Assembly: GCA_963971225.1 (NCBI GenBank)
Contig: OZ020269.1
Location: 75,058,450-75,122,449, forward strand
Source of the DNA: Melieria omissa
Taxonomy: Eukaryota; Arthropoda; Insecta; Diptera; Ulidiidae
Length of the DNA: 64,000 nucleotides
Direction: 5' to 3'
Positions 1 to 13,353 of the stretch are shown piece after piece. Both the position numbers and the translations under genes were made by a program. The notes under the pieces were generated by a model, which was not told the DNA's origin, did not search any database, and saw only the letters and a list, made by a program, of their open reading frames with translations. Each line of letters begins with the position of its first letter. Position 1 is the first letter of the stretch.

Positions 1-3000
1 TTTAATTTAATTTAATTTAATATTTAATTTAATTTAATTTAATTTAATTTAATTTAATTTAATTTAATTTAATTTAATTTAATTTAATTTAATTTAATTT
101 AATTTAATTTAATTTAATTTAATTTAATTAATTTAATTTAATTTAATTTAATTTAATTTAATTTAATTTAATTTAATTTAATTTAATTTAATTTAATTTA
201 ATTTAATTTAATTTAATTTAATTTAATTTAATTTAATTTAATTTAATTTAATTTAATTTAATTTAATTTAATTTAATTTAATTTAATTTAATTTAATTTA
301 ATTTAATTTAATTTAATTTAATTTAATTTAATTTAATTTAATTTAATTTAATTTAATTTAATTTAATTTAATTTAATTTAATTTAATTTAATTTAATTTA
401 ATTTAATTTAATTTAATTTAATTTAATTTAATTTAATTTAATTTAATTTAATTTAATTTAATTTAATTTAATTTAATTTAATTTAATTTAATTTAATTTA
501 ATTTAATTTAATTTAATTTAATTTAATTTAATTTAATTTAATTTAATTTAATTTAATTTAATTTAATTTAATTTAATTTAATTTAATTTAATTTAATTTA
601 ATTTAATTTAATTTAATTTAATTTAATTTAATTTAATTTAATTTAATTTAATTTAATTTAATTTAATTTAATTTAATTTAATTTAATTTAATTTAATTTA
701 ATTTAATTTAATTTAATTTAATTTAATTTAATTTATTTAATTTAATTTAATTTAATTTAATTTAATTTAATTTAATTTAATTTAATTTAATTTAATTTAA
801 TTTAATTTAATTTAATTTAATTTAATTTAATTTAATTTAATTTAATTTAATTTAATTTAATTTAATTTAATTTAATTTAATTTAATTTAATTTAATTTAA
901 TTTAATTTAATTTAATTTAATTTAATTTAATTTAATTTAATTTAATTTAATTTTAATTTAATTTAATTTAATTTAATTTAATTTAATTTAATTTAATTTA
1001 ATTTAATTTAATTTAATTTAATTTAATTTAATTTAATTTAATTTAATTTAATTTAATTTAATTTAATTTAATTTAATTTAATTTAATTTAATTTAATTTA
1101 ATTTAATTTAATTTAATTTAATTTAATTTAATTTAATTTAATTTAATTTAATTTAATTTAATTTAATTTAATTTAATTTAATTTAATTTAATTTAATTTA
1201 ATTTAATTTAATTTAATTTAATTTAATTTAATTTAATTTAATTTAATTTAATTTAATTTAATTTAATTTAATTTAATTTAATTTAATTTAATTTAATTTA
1301 ATTTAATTTAATTTAATTTAATTTAATTTAATTTAATTTAATTTAATTTAATTTAATTTAATTTAATTTAATTTAATTTAATTTAATTTAATTTAATTTA
1401 ATTTAATTTAATTTAATTTAATTTAATTTAATTTAATTTAATTTAATTTAATTTAATTTAATTTAATTTAATTTAATTTAATTTAATTTAATTTAATTTA
1501 ATTTAATTTAATTTAATTTAATTTAATTTAATTTAATTTAATTTAATTTTAATTTAATTTAATTTAATTTAATTTAATTTAATTTAATTTAATTTAATTT
1601 AATTTTAATTTAATTTAATTTAATTTAATTTAATTTAATTTAATTTAATTTAATTTAATTTAATTTAATTTAATTTAATTTAATTTAATTTAATTTAATT
1701 TAATTTAATTTAATTTAATTTAATTTAATTTAATTTAATTTAATTTAATTTAATTTAATTTAATTTAATTTAATTTAATTTAATTTAATTTAATTTAATT
1801 TAATTTAATTTAATTTAATTTAATTTAATTTAATTTAATTTAATTTAATTTAATTTAATTTAATTTAATTTAATTTAATTTAATTTAATTTAATTTAATT
1901 TAATTTAATTTAATTTAATTTAATTTAATTTAATTTAATTTAATTTAATTTAATTTAATTTAATTTAATTTAATTTAATTTAATTTAATTTATTTAATTT
2001 AATTTAATTTAATTTAATTTAATTTAATTTAATTTAATTTAATTTAATTTAATTTAATTTAATTTAATTTAATTTAATTTAATTTAATTTAATTTAATTT
2101 AATTTAATTTAATTTAATTTAATTTAATTTAATTTAATTTAATTTAATTTAATTTAATTTAATTTAATTTAATTTAATTTAATTTAATTTAATTTAATTT
2201 AATTTAATTTAATTTAATTTAATTTAATTTAATTTAATTTAATTTAATTTAATTTAATTTAATTTAATTTAATTTAATTTAATTTAATTAATTTAATTTA
2301 ATTTAATTTAATTTAATTTAATTTAATTTAATTTAATTTAATTTAATTTAATTTAATTTAATTTAATTTAATTTAATTTAATTTAATTTAATTTAATTTA
2401 ATTTAATTTAATTTAATTTAATTTAATTTAATTTAATTTAATTTAATTTAATTTAATTTAATTTAATTTAATTTAATTTAATTTAATTTAATTTAATTTA
2501 ATTTAATTTAATTTAATTTAATTTAATTTAATTTAATTTAATTTAATTTAATTTAATTTAATTTAATTTAATTTAATTTAATTTAATTTAATTTAATTTA
2601 ATTTAATTTAATTTAATTTAATTTAATTTAATTTAATTTAATTTAATTTAATTTAATTTAATTTAATTTAATTTAATTTAATTTAATTTAATTTAATTTA
2701 ATTTAATTTAATTTAATTTAATTTAATTTAATTTAATTTAATTTAATTTAATTTAATTTAATTTAATTTAATTTAATTTAATTTAATTTAATTTAATTTA
2801 ATTTAATTTAATTTAATTTAATTTAATTTAATTTAATTTAATTTAATTTAATTTAATTTAATTTAATTTAATTTAATTTAATTTAATTTAATTTAATTTA
2901 ATTTAAATTTAATTTAATTTAATTTAATTTAATTTAATTTAATTTAATTTAATTTAATTTAATTTAATTTAATTTAATTTAATTTAATTTTAATTTAATT

Positions 3001-6000
3001 TAATTTAATTTAATTTAATTTAATTTAATTTAATTTAATTTAATTTAATTTAATTTAATTAATTTAATTTAATTTAATTTAATTTAATTTAATTTAATTT
3101 AATTTAATTTAATTTAATTTAATTTAATTTAATTTAATTTAATTTAATTTAATTTAATTTAATTTAATTTAATTTAATTTAATTTAATTTAATTTAATTT
3201 AATTTAATTTAATTTAATTTAATTTAATTTAATTTAATTTAATTTAATTTAATTTAATTTAATTTAATTTAATTTAATTTAATTTAATTTAATTTAATTT
3301 AATTTAATTTAATTTAATTTAATTTAATTTAATTTAATTTAATTTAATTTAATTTAATTTAATTTAATTTAATTTAATTTAATTTAATTTAATTTAATTT
3401 AATTTAATTTAATTTAATTTAATTTAATTTAATTTAATTTAATTTAATTTAATTTAATTTAATTTAATTTAATTTAATTTAATTAATTTAATTTAATTTA
3501 ATTTAATTTAATTTAATTAATTTAATTTAATTTAATTTAATTTAATTTAATTTAATTTAATTTAATTTAATTTAATTTAATTTAATTTAATTTAATTTAA
3601 TTTAATTTAATTTAATTTAATTTAATTTAATTTAATTTAATTTAATTTAATTTAATTTAATTTAATTTAATTTAATTTAATTTAATTTAATTTAATTTAA
3701 TTTAATTTAATTTAATTTAATTTAATTTAATTAATTTAATTTAATTTAATTTAATTTAATTTAATTTAATTTAATTTAATTTAATTTAATTTAATTTAAT
3801 TTAATTTAATTTAATTTAATTTAATTTAATTTAATTTAATTTAATTTAATTTAATTTAATTTAATTTAATTTAATTTAATTTAATTTAATTTAATTTAAT
3901 TTAATTTAATTTAATTTAATTTAATTTAATTTAATTTAATTTAATTTAATTTAATTTAATTTAATTTAATTTAATTTAATTTAATTTAATTTAATTTAAT
4001 TTAATTTAATTTAATTTAATTTAATTTAATTTAATTTAATTTAATTTAATTTAATTTAATTTAATTTAATTTAATTTAATTTAATTTAATTTAATTTAAT
4101 TTAATTTAATTTAATTTAATTTAATTTAATTTAATTTAATTTAATTTAATTTAATTTAATTTAATTTAATTTAATTTAATTTAATTTAATTTAATTTAAT
4201 TTAATTTAATTTAATTTAATTTAATTTAATTTAATTTAATTTAATTTAATTTAATTTAATTTAATTTAATTTAATTTATTTAATTTAATTTAATTTAATT
4301 TAATTTAATTTAATTTAATTTAATTTAATTTAATTTAATTTAATTTAATTTAATTTAATTTAATTTAATTTAATTTAATTTAATTTAATTTAATTTAATT
4401 TAATTTAATTTAATTTAATTTAATTTAATTTAATTTAATTTAATTTAATTTAATTTAATTTAATTTAATTTAATTTAATTTAATTTAATTTAATTAATTT
4501 AATTTAATTTAATTTAATTTAATTTAATTTAATTTAATTTAATTTAATTTAATTTAATTTAATTTAATTTAATTTAATTTAATTTAATTTAATTTAATTT
4601 AATTTAATTTAATTTAATTTAATTTAATTTAATTTAATTTAATTTAATTTAATTTAATTTAATTTAATTTAATTTAATTTAATTTAATTTAATTTAATTT
4701 AATTTAATTTAATTTAATTTAATTTAATTTAATTTAATTTAATTTAATTTAATTTAATTTAATTTAATTTAATTTAATTTAATTTAATTTAATTTAATTT
4801 AATTTAATTTAATTTAATTTAATTTAATTTAATTTAATTTAATTTAATTTAATTTAATTTAATTTAATTTAATTTAATTTTAATTTAATTTAATTTAATT
4901 TAATTTAATTTAATTTAATTTAATTTAATTTAATTTAATTTAATTTAATTTAATTTAATTTAATTTAATTTAATTTAATTTAATTTAATTTAATTTAATT
5001 TAATTTAATTTAATTTAATTTAATTTAATTTAATTTAATTTAATTTAATTTAATTTAATTTAATTTAATTTAATTTAATTTAATTTAATTTAATTTAATT
5101 TAATTTAATTTAATTTAATTTAATTTAATTTAATTTAATTTAATTTAATTTAATTTAATTTAATTTAATTTAATTTAATTTAATTTAATTTAATTTAATT
5201 TAATTTAATTTAATTTAATTTAATTTAATTTAATTTAATTTAATTTAATTTAATTTAATTTAATTTAATTTAATTTAATTTAATTTAATTTAATTTAATT
5301 TAATTTAATTTAATTTAATTTAATTTAATTTAATTTAATTTAATTTAATTTAATTTAATTTAATTTAATTTAATTTAATTTAATTTAATTTAATTTAATT
5401 TAATTTAATTTAATTTAATTTAATTTAATTTAATTTAATTTAATTTAATTTAATTTAATTTAATTTAATTTAATTTAATTTAATTTAATTTAATTTAATT
5501 TAATTTAATTTAATTTAATTTAATTTAATTTAATTTAATTTAATTTAATTTAATTTAATTTAATTTAATTTAATTTAATTTAATTTAATTTAATTTAATT
5601 TAATTTAATTTAATTTAATTTAATTTAATTTAATTTAATTTAATTTAATTTAATTTAATTTAATTTAATTTAATTTAATTTAATTTAATTTAATTTAATT
5701 TAATTTAATTTAATTTAATTTAATTTAATTTAATTTAATTTAATTTAATTTAATTTAATTTAATTTAATTTAATTTAATTTAATTTAATTTAATTTAATT
5801 TAATTTAATTTAATTTAATTTAATTTAATTTAATTTAATTTAATTTAATTTAATTTAATTTAATTTAATTTAATTTAATTTAATTTAATTTAATTTAATT
5901 TAATTTAATTTAATTTAATTTAATTTAATTTAATTTAATTTAATTTAATTTAATTTAATTTAATTTAATTTAATTTAATTTAATTTAATTTAATTTAATT

Positions 6001-9000
6001 TAATTTAATTTAATTTAATTTAATTTAATTTAATTTAATTTAATTTAATTTAATTTAATTTAATTTAATTTAATTTAATTTAATTTAATTTAATTTAATT
6101 TAATTTAATTTAATTTAATTTAATTTAATTTAATTTAATTTAATTTAATTTAATTTAATTTAATTTAATTTAATTTAATTTAATTTAATTTAATTTAATT
6201 TAATTTAATTTAATTTAATTTAATTTAATTTAATTTAATTTAATTTAATTTAATTTAATTTAATTTAATTTAATTTAATTTAATTTAATTTAATTTAATT
6301 TAATTTAATTTAATTTAATTTAATTTAATTTAATTTAATTTAATTTAATTTAATTTAATTTAATTTAATTTAATTTAATTTAATTTAATTTAATTTAATT
6401 TAATTTAATTTAATTTAATTTAATTTAATTTAATTTAATTTAATTTAATTTAATTTAATTTAATTTAATTTAATTTAATTTAATTTAATTTAATTTAATT
6501 TAATTTAATTTAATTTAATTTAATTTAATTTAATTTAATTTAATTTAATTTAATTTAATTTAATTTAATTTAATTTAATTTAATTTAATTTAATTTAATT
6601 TAATTTAATTTAATTTAATTTAATTTAATTTAATTTAATTTAATTTAATTTAATTTAATTTAATTTAATTTAATTTAATTTAATTTAATTTAATTTAATT
6701 TAATTTAATTTAATTTAATTTAATTTAATTTAATTTAATTTAATTTAATTTAATTTAATTTAATTTAATTTAATTTAATTTAATTTAATTTAATTTAATT
6801 TAATTTAATTTAATTTAATTTAATTTAATTTAATTTAATTTAATTTAATTTAATTTAATTTAATTTAATTTAATTTAATTTAATTTAATTTAATTTAATT
6901 TAATTTAATTTAATTTAATTTAATTTAATTTAATTTAATTTAATTTAATTTAATTTAATTTAATTTAATTTAATTTAATTTAATTTAATTTAATTTAATT
7001 TAATTTAATTTAATTTAATTTAATTTAATTTAATTTAATTTAATTTAATTTAATTTAATTTAATTTAATTTAATTTAATTTAATTTAATTTAATTTAATT
7101 TAATTTAATTTAATTTAATTTAATTTAATTTAATTTAATTTAATTTAATTTAATTTAATTTAATTTAATTTAATTTAATTTAATTTAATTTAATTTAATT
7201 TAATTTAATTTAATTTAATTTAATTTAATTTAATTTAATTTAATTTAATTTAATTTAATTTAATTTAATTTAATTTAATTTAATTTAATTTAATTTAATT
7301 TAATTTAATTTAATTTAATTTAATTTAATTTAATTTAATTTAATTTAATTTAATTTAATTTAATTTAATTTAATTTAATTTAATTTAATTTAATTTAATT
7401 TAATTTAATTTAATTTAATTTAATTTAATTTAATTTAATTTAATTTAATTTAATTTAATTTAATTTAATTTAATTTAATTTAATTTAATTTAATTTAATT
7501 TAATTTAATTTAATTTAATTTAATTTAATTTAATTTAATTTAATTTAATTTAATTTAATTTAATTTAATTTAATTTAATTTAATTTAATTTAATTTAATT
7601 TAATTTAATTTAATTTAATTTAATTTAATTTAATTTAATTTAATTTAATTTAATTTAATTTAATTTAATTTAATTTAATTTAATTTAATTTAATTTAATT
7701 TAATTTAATTTAATTTAATTTAATTTAATTTAATTTAATTTAATTTAATTTAATTTAATTTAATTTAATTTAATTTAATTTAATTTAATTTAATTTAATT
7801 TAATTTAATTTAATTTAATTTAATTTAATTTAATTTAATTTAATTTAATTTAATTTAATTTAATTTAATTTAATTTAATTTAATTTAATTTAATTTAATT
7901 TAATTTAATTTAATTTAATTTAATTTAATTTAATTTAATTTAATTTAATTTAATTTAATTTAATTTAATTTAATTTAATTTAATTTAATTTAATTTAATT
8001 TAATTTAATTTAATTTAATTTAATTTAATTTAATTTAATTTAATTTAATTTAATTTAATTTAATTTAATTTAATTTAATTTAATTTAATTTAATTTAATT
8101 TAATTTAATTTAATTTAATTTAATTTAATTTAATTTAATTTAATTTAATTTAATTTAATTTAATTTAATTTAATTTAATTTAATTTAATTTAATTTAATT
8201 TAATTTAATTTAATTTAATTTAATTTAATTTAATTTAATTTAATTTAATTTAATTTAATTTAATTTAATTTAATTTAATTTAATTTAATTTAATTTAATT
8301 TAATTTAATTTAATTTAATTTAATTTAATTTAATTTAATTTAATTTAATTTAATTTAATTTAATTTAATTTAATTTAATTTAATTTAATTTAATTTAATT
8401 TAATTTAATTTAATTTAATTTAATTTAATTTAATTTAATTTAATTTAATTTAATTTAATTTAATTTAATTTAATTTAATTTAATTTAATTTAATTTAATT
8501 TAATTTAATTTAATTTAATTTAATTTAATTTAATTTAATTTAATTTAATTTAATTTAATTTAATTTAATTTAATTTAATTTAATTTAATTTAATTTAATT
8601 TAATTTAATTTAATTTAATTTAATTTAATTTAATTTAATTTAATTTAATTTAATTTAATTTAATTTAATTTAATTTAATTTAATTTAATTTAATTTAATT
8701 TAATTTAATTTAATTTAATTTAATTTAATTTAATTTAATTTAATTTAATTTAATTTAATTTAATTTAATTTAATTTAATTTAATTTAATTTAATTTAATT
8801 TAATTTAATTTAATTTAATTTAATTTAATTTAATTTAATTTAATTTAATTTAATTTAATTTAATTTAATTTAATTTAATTTAATTTAATTTAATTTAATT
8901 TAATTTAATTTAATTTAATTTAATTTAATTTAATTTAATTTAATTTAATTTAATTTAATTTAATTTAATTTAATTTAATTTAATTTAATTTAATTTAATT

Positions 9001-9665
9001 TAATTTAATTTAATTTAATTTAATTTAATTTAATTTAATTTAATTTAATTTAATTTAATTTAATTTAATTTAATTTAATTTAATTTAATTTAATTTAATT
9101 TAATTTAATTTAATTTAATTTAATTTAATTTAATTTAATTTAATTTAATTTAATTTAATTTAATTTAATTTAATTTAATTTAATTTAATTTAATTTAATT
9201 TAATTTAATTTAATTTAATTTAATTTAATTTAATTTAATTTAATTTAATTTAATTTAATTTAATTTAATTTAATTTAATTTAATTTAATTTAATTTAATT
9301 TAATTTAATTTAATTTAATTTAATTTAATTTAATTTAATTTAATTTAATTTAATTTAATTTAATTTAATTTAATTTAATTTAATTTAATTTAATTTAATT
9401 TAATTTAATTTAATTTAATTTAATTTAATTTAATTTAATTTAATTTAATTTAATTTAATTTAATTTAATTTAATTTAATTTAATTTAATTTAATTTAATT
9501 TAATTTAATTTAATTTAATTTAATTTAATTTAATTTAATTTAATTTAATTTAATTTAATTTAATTTAATTTAATTTAATTTAATTTAATTTAATTTAATT
9601 TAATTTAATTTAATTTAATTTAATTTAATTTAATTTAATTTAATTTAATTTAATTTAATTAATTT
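1..9665. repeat. (AATTT)n satellite array
   Basis: About 1,930 tandem copies of the pentamer AATTT fill the left 15% of the window and run off its left edge. Reading every line I find only single-base gains or losses of A or T (near 21, 128, 735, 951, 1550, 1605, 1991, 2289, 2906, 2990, 3060, 3484, 3518, 3732, 4278, 4495 and 4880) and no substitutions. From about 4881 to 9660 the array is perfect. There is no gene. The right junction is exact: the array passes straight into the right half of the CATATGGGC element. Length and purity may be affected by assembly. Confidence 0.97.
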
Positions 9666-10337
9666 ATGAAGTTGTTTCTAAAACCAGTTTGCTGCGATGT
9701 GATGAATGAAAGGTGCATTGCTAATGATTTTAAGAGCTGTGTGCACGATATTAAACAAGATCTAATTCCAATAGAGTTCCTCAAGAAAATTATAATAAAC
9801 CACACTTAGAACTTTTAACTTTATTTTTTCCTTATTTTGATTGCTGTAATTTGAATTTAACTTGTTATGTGTTATTTTTATTAAAAGTTGAAGTGTTATA
9901 ATGAAAACCATTTCTGTATTTAATAAGGGGAATACCCTGGAAAAATTTGTCGCGTCCGTGATGTCGGGTCCGTATTCTTGCTGTACATAATTAAAGAGAA
10001 AATTCTCATACTTCATAAGTCTACGAAGAAAAGTTATCCTTTGACCTTCATTTGCATGTATATATATAAAAAGAAAGTTCCCAAAAATTGATAAATTTTG
10101 CATATTTCTATAAGAGCTTCAAAAAACTTATATTTTTTGTCGCGTCCGTTTCATTGCAAAATTGCTTATAATTTTGTACTAATTTGTTAAATCTTTGCAA
10201 TATATTTCTAAAATGTAGCACTATTTCAGCGCGTTAGAACACTAAAAAAACATATCGACTTTTTATGTTTCTTTCTTGTTTTTGATGTAATTGAGAGTGC
10301 GAATGTCGCGTCCGTGCCACTGGGAGATGCCCATATG
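9666..10337 (+). mobile_element. CATATGGGC element, copy A (right half)
   Basis: Right half of a TIR-ended non-coding element, matching 30042-30726 in direct orientation and 12021-13295 inverted. It ends in GGGAGATGCCCATATG (10322-10337), the inverse of the left end of copy C. The left half is not in the window because the (AATTT)n array occupies the centre. The 12-mer TGTCGCGTCCGT occurs at 9948, 10138 and 10304, with a degenerate copy at 9962. No coding capacity is visible. It abuts, and probably interrupts, the DD37E transposase relic to its right. Confidence 0.85.
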
Positions 10338-11524
10338 CCATTGCACGAACTTTGCGGCGAACACGCGCCATTAGCGTTTGCACGAGAGATTCGCCAACCT
10401 TGCGTGATGCCCACGCCCACTTTGACCTGAAATCTCGAATGTTTCGACGCTTTCGTCAGTCTTCTTCAATATTCCTTTGACTATGGACCAATATTCCTCA
10501 ATGAGACGAAGCTCTGGGGGTTTTTGCAGGATTGCAGTCGCGATGCACAAAATCGATACCGTTAGTTTGGTACCACTCCCTCGTGTCTTTGGCGTAATGA
10601 CAGCTTGCAAGGTCAGACCAGAAAAGTGTTTTTATGTTGTGGCTCTTTAGAAAGGCAGAAGACGTTTTTTAAGGCACTCATCACGATAGATTTGACCATT
10701 CATTGTTCCCGACATGATGTAAGGTCTGCTTTTCTGACCACATGTGCAAATTGCCTGCCATACCATGCATTTTTTTGGAAATTTCGTTTTCATCTTCTTC
10801 TTGCAGTCCTCTGGAGCATTTTTGCGACTTGGTGCAGTGTAAAAATCCTGTCCGGCGATGTACGTGAAGTTTTGGAAGCAATATGTTTCGTCGTCTATAA
10901 CAACACAGTCGAATTTCGTGAGTTGCGTTTCGTACAATTTACGGCAACGCGACTTCGCCATCAAATTTTGTTTTGCGTCTCTATGTGGAGCAGTTTGTGC
11001 CTTGTAACTCCTCAGGCGCGGATTCAGAAAAATATTTCGGGGGGGTTTCAAAAAGTAATTCTTTAATATTTGTAAAATGCCCTTTAATTTGTATGTAGTT
11101 TTATAGGCGATCTAAATATTTCGGGGGGAGGGGGTTTCAACCCCCAAAACACCCCCCTGAATCCGCCACTGTAACTCCTCAACCCAGCCTTCTTCTTTAC
11201 TTTTTGCACAAATGATTGCGACCTTTGCATATTTTTGGCCACTGTTCGTGAGGAAACCTTCGGATTTTCGGCAAAGGCATAAAGGACTTTTTGAGCGCTG
11301 TTTTTATCCTGTTGGCCATGCTCACCACCGCTACCACTTTTTCTTTTAGTTGATAAATGCTCCTTGTAGCGTTTTAATACCCTCGATACCATTGAATGGT
11401 GCACACTAACTTTTTTTGAGATTTTGCGCGCACTCAACTGTGGATTTTCAAGGTGTTTGTGCAAGATAATTTTGCGTACTTCCTCTTCTGAAGCCATTTT
11501 GAGCTCAACTATAATTTCTATCAT
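10338..11524 (-). pseudogene. DD37E-type Tc1/mariner transposase (broken)
   Basis: Minus-strand transposase relic of the IS630/Tc1/mariner superfamily. The start is near 11497 (MASEEEVRK). N-terminal helix-turn-helix segments with an ARKISKKVSVHHSMVSRVL-type helix are followed by the DDE core: first D in VIDDETYC, then the block VWQAICTCGQKS, second D in FWSDLASCHY, and E in ELRLIEEYW. I count 37 residues between the second D and the E, the spacing of the DD37E group. It is split by a hAT MITE at 11013-11171, has frameshifts near 10640 and 10540, and its C-terminus runs into the CATATGGGC element at 10337. It is clearly inactive. Confidence 0.8.
11013..11171. mobile_element. hAT MITE, 159 bp
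   Basis: Non-autonomous element inside the DD37E transposase. Its ends are imperfect inverted repeats: CAGGCGCGGATTCAG on the left and the inverse of CAGTGGCGGATTCAG on the right. It is flanked by an 8-bp duplication TAACTCCT (11005-11012 and 11172-11179). An 8-bp TSD with CAG termini is the hAT signature. Removing the element and one TSD rejoins the transposase frame without loss. The interior has inverted G-rich and C-rich runs and no coding capacity. Confidence 0.88.
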
Positions 11525-12020
11525 AAGGAAACTTCATAGTTTTGAAGTTAAAGTCAAACCCCACTATTACTATGAATACCAGAATTTTTGCATTTCTATT
11601 CTAACCGTTACTCACTTCCAACAATGTCGCAATTTTGGTGTGTTCAGCTTTTATATAGTGGCTCACATTCAAGGGGTTCACTGTGAAAATGTCATCATTT
11701 TTACAATTCAAAGAAACATCAACATAACATCATATTTGAAAGAAATACTCAAAACCTAACTACTCATTTAAGTAGCTCCATATATACAAAAGCTAAAGAA
11801 TGGAACAAAACTGTTTTTAATGGTACAACAACAAAACCTATTTCCACTGAAACCTCAACATTTAGCACCCTTAAAATGAGACAGCGAAATTCGTGAGCTA
11901 AGAATTAAACACATTATTTTTTTTAATGTCAATGTCTCAGTAAAAAACTTTTGAGTAAGTTTCATGAAATAATAGTTGAATAGCGAACCCTCGTGAAAAA
12001 AATAAATGAGTATGCTTTTA
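11525..12020. other. Unassigned spacer
   Basis: AT-rich sequence with no supported gene. A 22-bp string at 11625-11646 (TGTCGCAATTTTGGTGTG plus four bases) recurs exactly at 15094-15115, just outside the other end of copy B of the CATATGGGC element. This suggests a shared repeat or a duplicated flank. The 5' terminus of the DD37E element probably lies here, but I could not identify its TIR. Confidence 0.5.
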
Positions 12021-12110
12021 CCATCTCCCAGTGGCACGGACGCGACATTCGCACTCTTTCAATTACATCAAAAACAAGAAAGAAACATAAAAAGTCGATA
12101 TGTTATTTTA

Positions 12111-12704
12111 CAGCCTGATTCTGTGCATTCTTGACAAATTTTTTATCAAGAAATTTTGTCAAGATTTTTATCAAGCAAAAGCTTTGCTCGTATTCTGATC
12201 CAACATTGATAAAGTAAAAAGCTCATTTAATTCAACATAAGGTGAATATGCGACAGTTGTTAAATTGTCAAAAAATAAGACCAACAGTTTAAGTAAAGTA
12301 AGTTTTGCAAAAAAAAACCGGCCTTGATAGCCCAGCGGGTACGCGCTGGCTTCTCATACCAAGCGCCCTTGGATCGAATCCTGGCTGGGCTGGAAATAAG
12401 TTCGTGCGTTTTTTTCAATAGTTTCATCACAATAGGCGCTTTTCGCATACAAAAAATAATTCGTGGGAGGTAACGGCATTTTTTTTTTATTTTCTCTGAT
12501 GTAAAAGTGTAAACATGCACAATTCTTCCATTTTCAATAGGCAAAATTTCAATTTGTATGCTGTTGTCAATACCATTCAAACTTTTGACAATTTATCAAG
12601 AAAAGAGCTTTTATTTTTGGGATAGAATACCGATTCTTGACAAATAATAAAAACTTGACAAATAGTCAATATGGTGAATTTATCAAGTGTACAGAATCGG
12701 GCTG
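12111..12704. mobile_element. PIF/Harbinger-type MITE 1, carries tRNA-like unit
   Basis: 594-bp element with inverted ends CAGCCTGATTCTGTGCA on the left and the inverse of CAGCCCGATTCTGTACA on the right. It is flanked by a 3-bp duplication TTA (12108-12110 and 12705-12707), fitting the TWA target of PIF/Harbinger. The same family is at 39886-40768 (TSD TAA), and a left end is at 61994. The interior is non-coding but holds a tRNA-like sequence at the same relative place as in the second copy. Confidence 0.85.
12318..12393 (+). other. tRNA-like Pol III unit (SINE head) in MITE 1
   Basis: A 76-nt tRNA-like block. The A-box match TAGCCCAGCGG is intact. The B box is weakened (GGATCGAATCC, against GGTTCGAATCC in the second copy) and one D-arm base is missing. 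The ends CCGGCCT and GGGCTGG can pair as an acceptor stem. A run of seven T at 12409-12415 could terminate Pol III. This is more likely a tRNA-derived repeat than a working tRNA. Confidence 0.6.
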
Positions 12705-13353
12705 TTAGTGTTCTAACGCGCTGAAATAGTGCTACATTTTAGAAATATATTGCAAAGATTAAGTACAAATTAGTAAAAAATTATAAGCTATTTTGCAATG
12801 AAACGGACGCGACAAAAAATATAAGTTTTTTTGAAGCTCTTATAGAAATATGCAAAATTTAGCAATTTTTGGGAACTTTCTTTTATATATATACATGCAA
12901 ATGAAGGTCAAAGGATAACTTTTCTTCGTAGACTTATGAAGTATGAGAATTTTCTCTTTAATTATGTACAGCAAGAATACGGACCCGACATCACGGACGC
13001 GACAAATTTTTCCAGGGTATTCCTCTTATTAAATACAGAAATGGTTTTCATTATAACACTTCAACTTTTAATAAAAATAACACATATGTTAACAAGTTAA
13101 ATTCAAATTACAGCAATCAAAATAAGGAAAAAATAAAGTTAAAAGTTCTAAGTGTGGTTTATTATAATTTTCTTGAGGAAACCTATTGGAATTAGATCTT
13201 GTTTAATATCGTGCACACAGCTCTTAAAATCATTAGCAATGCACCTTTCATTCATCACATCGCAGCAAACTGGTTTTAGAAACAACTTCATAAATTAATT
13301 AAATTAAATTAAATTAATTAATTAGCTGAACATATCTGTACAGAATTTTTCAT

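Noticed and set aside
1..9665. Telomeric or centromeric identity of the AATTT array
   Set aside because: The pentamer alone does not prove a location; the junction with a transposon explains the array without it.
10605..11066. Plus-strand 153-codon ORF
   Set aside because: It is the antisense shadow of the DD37E transposase and runs through the hAT MITE boundary.
12318..12393. Functional tRNA gene
   Set aside because: D arm and B box are damaged and the block sits inside a MITE with similar copies; a tRNA-derived repeat is more likely.
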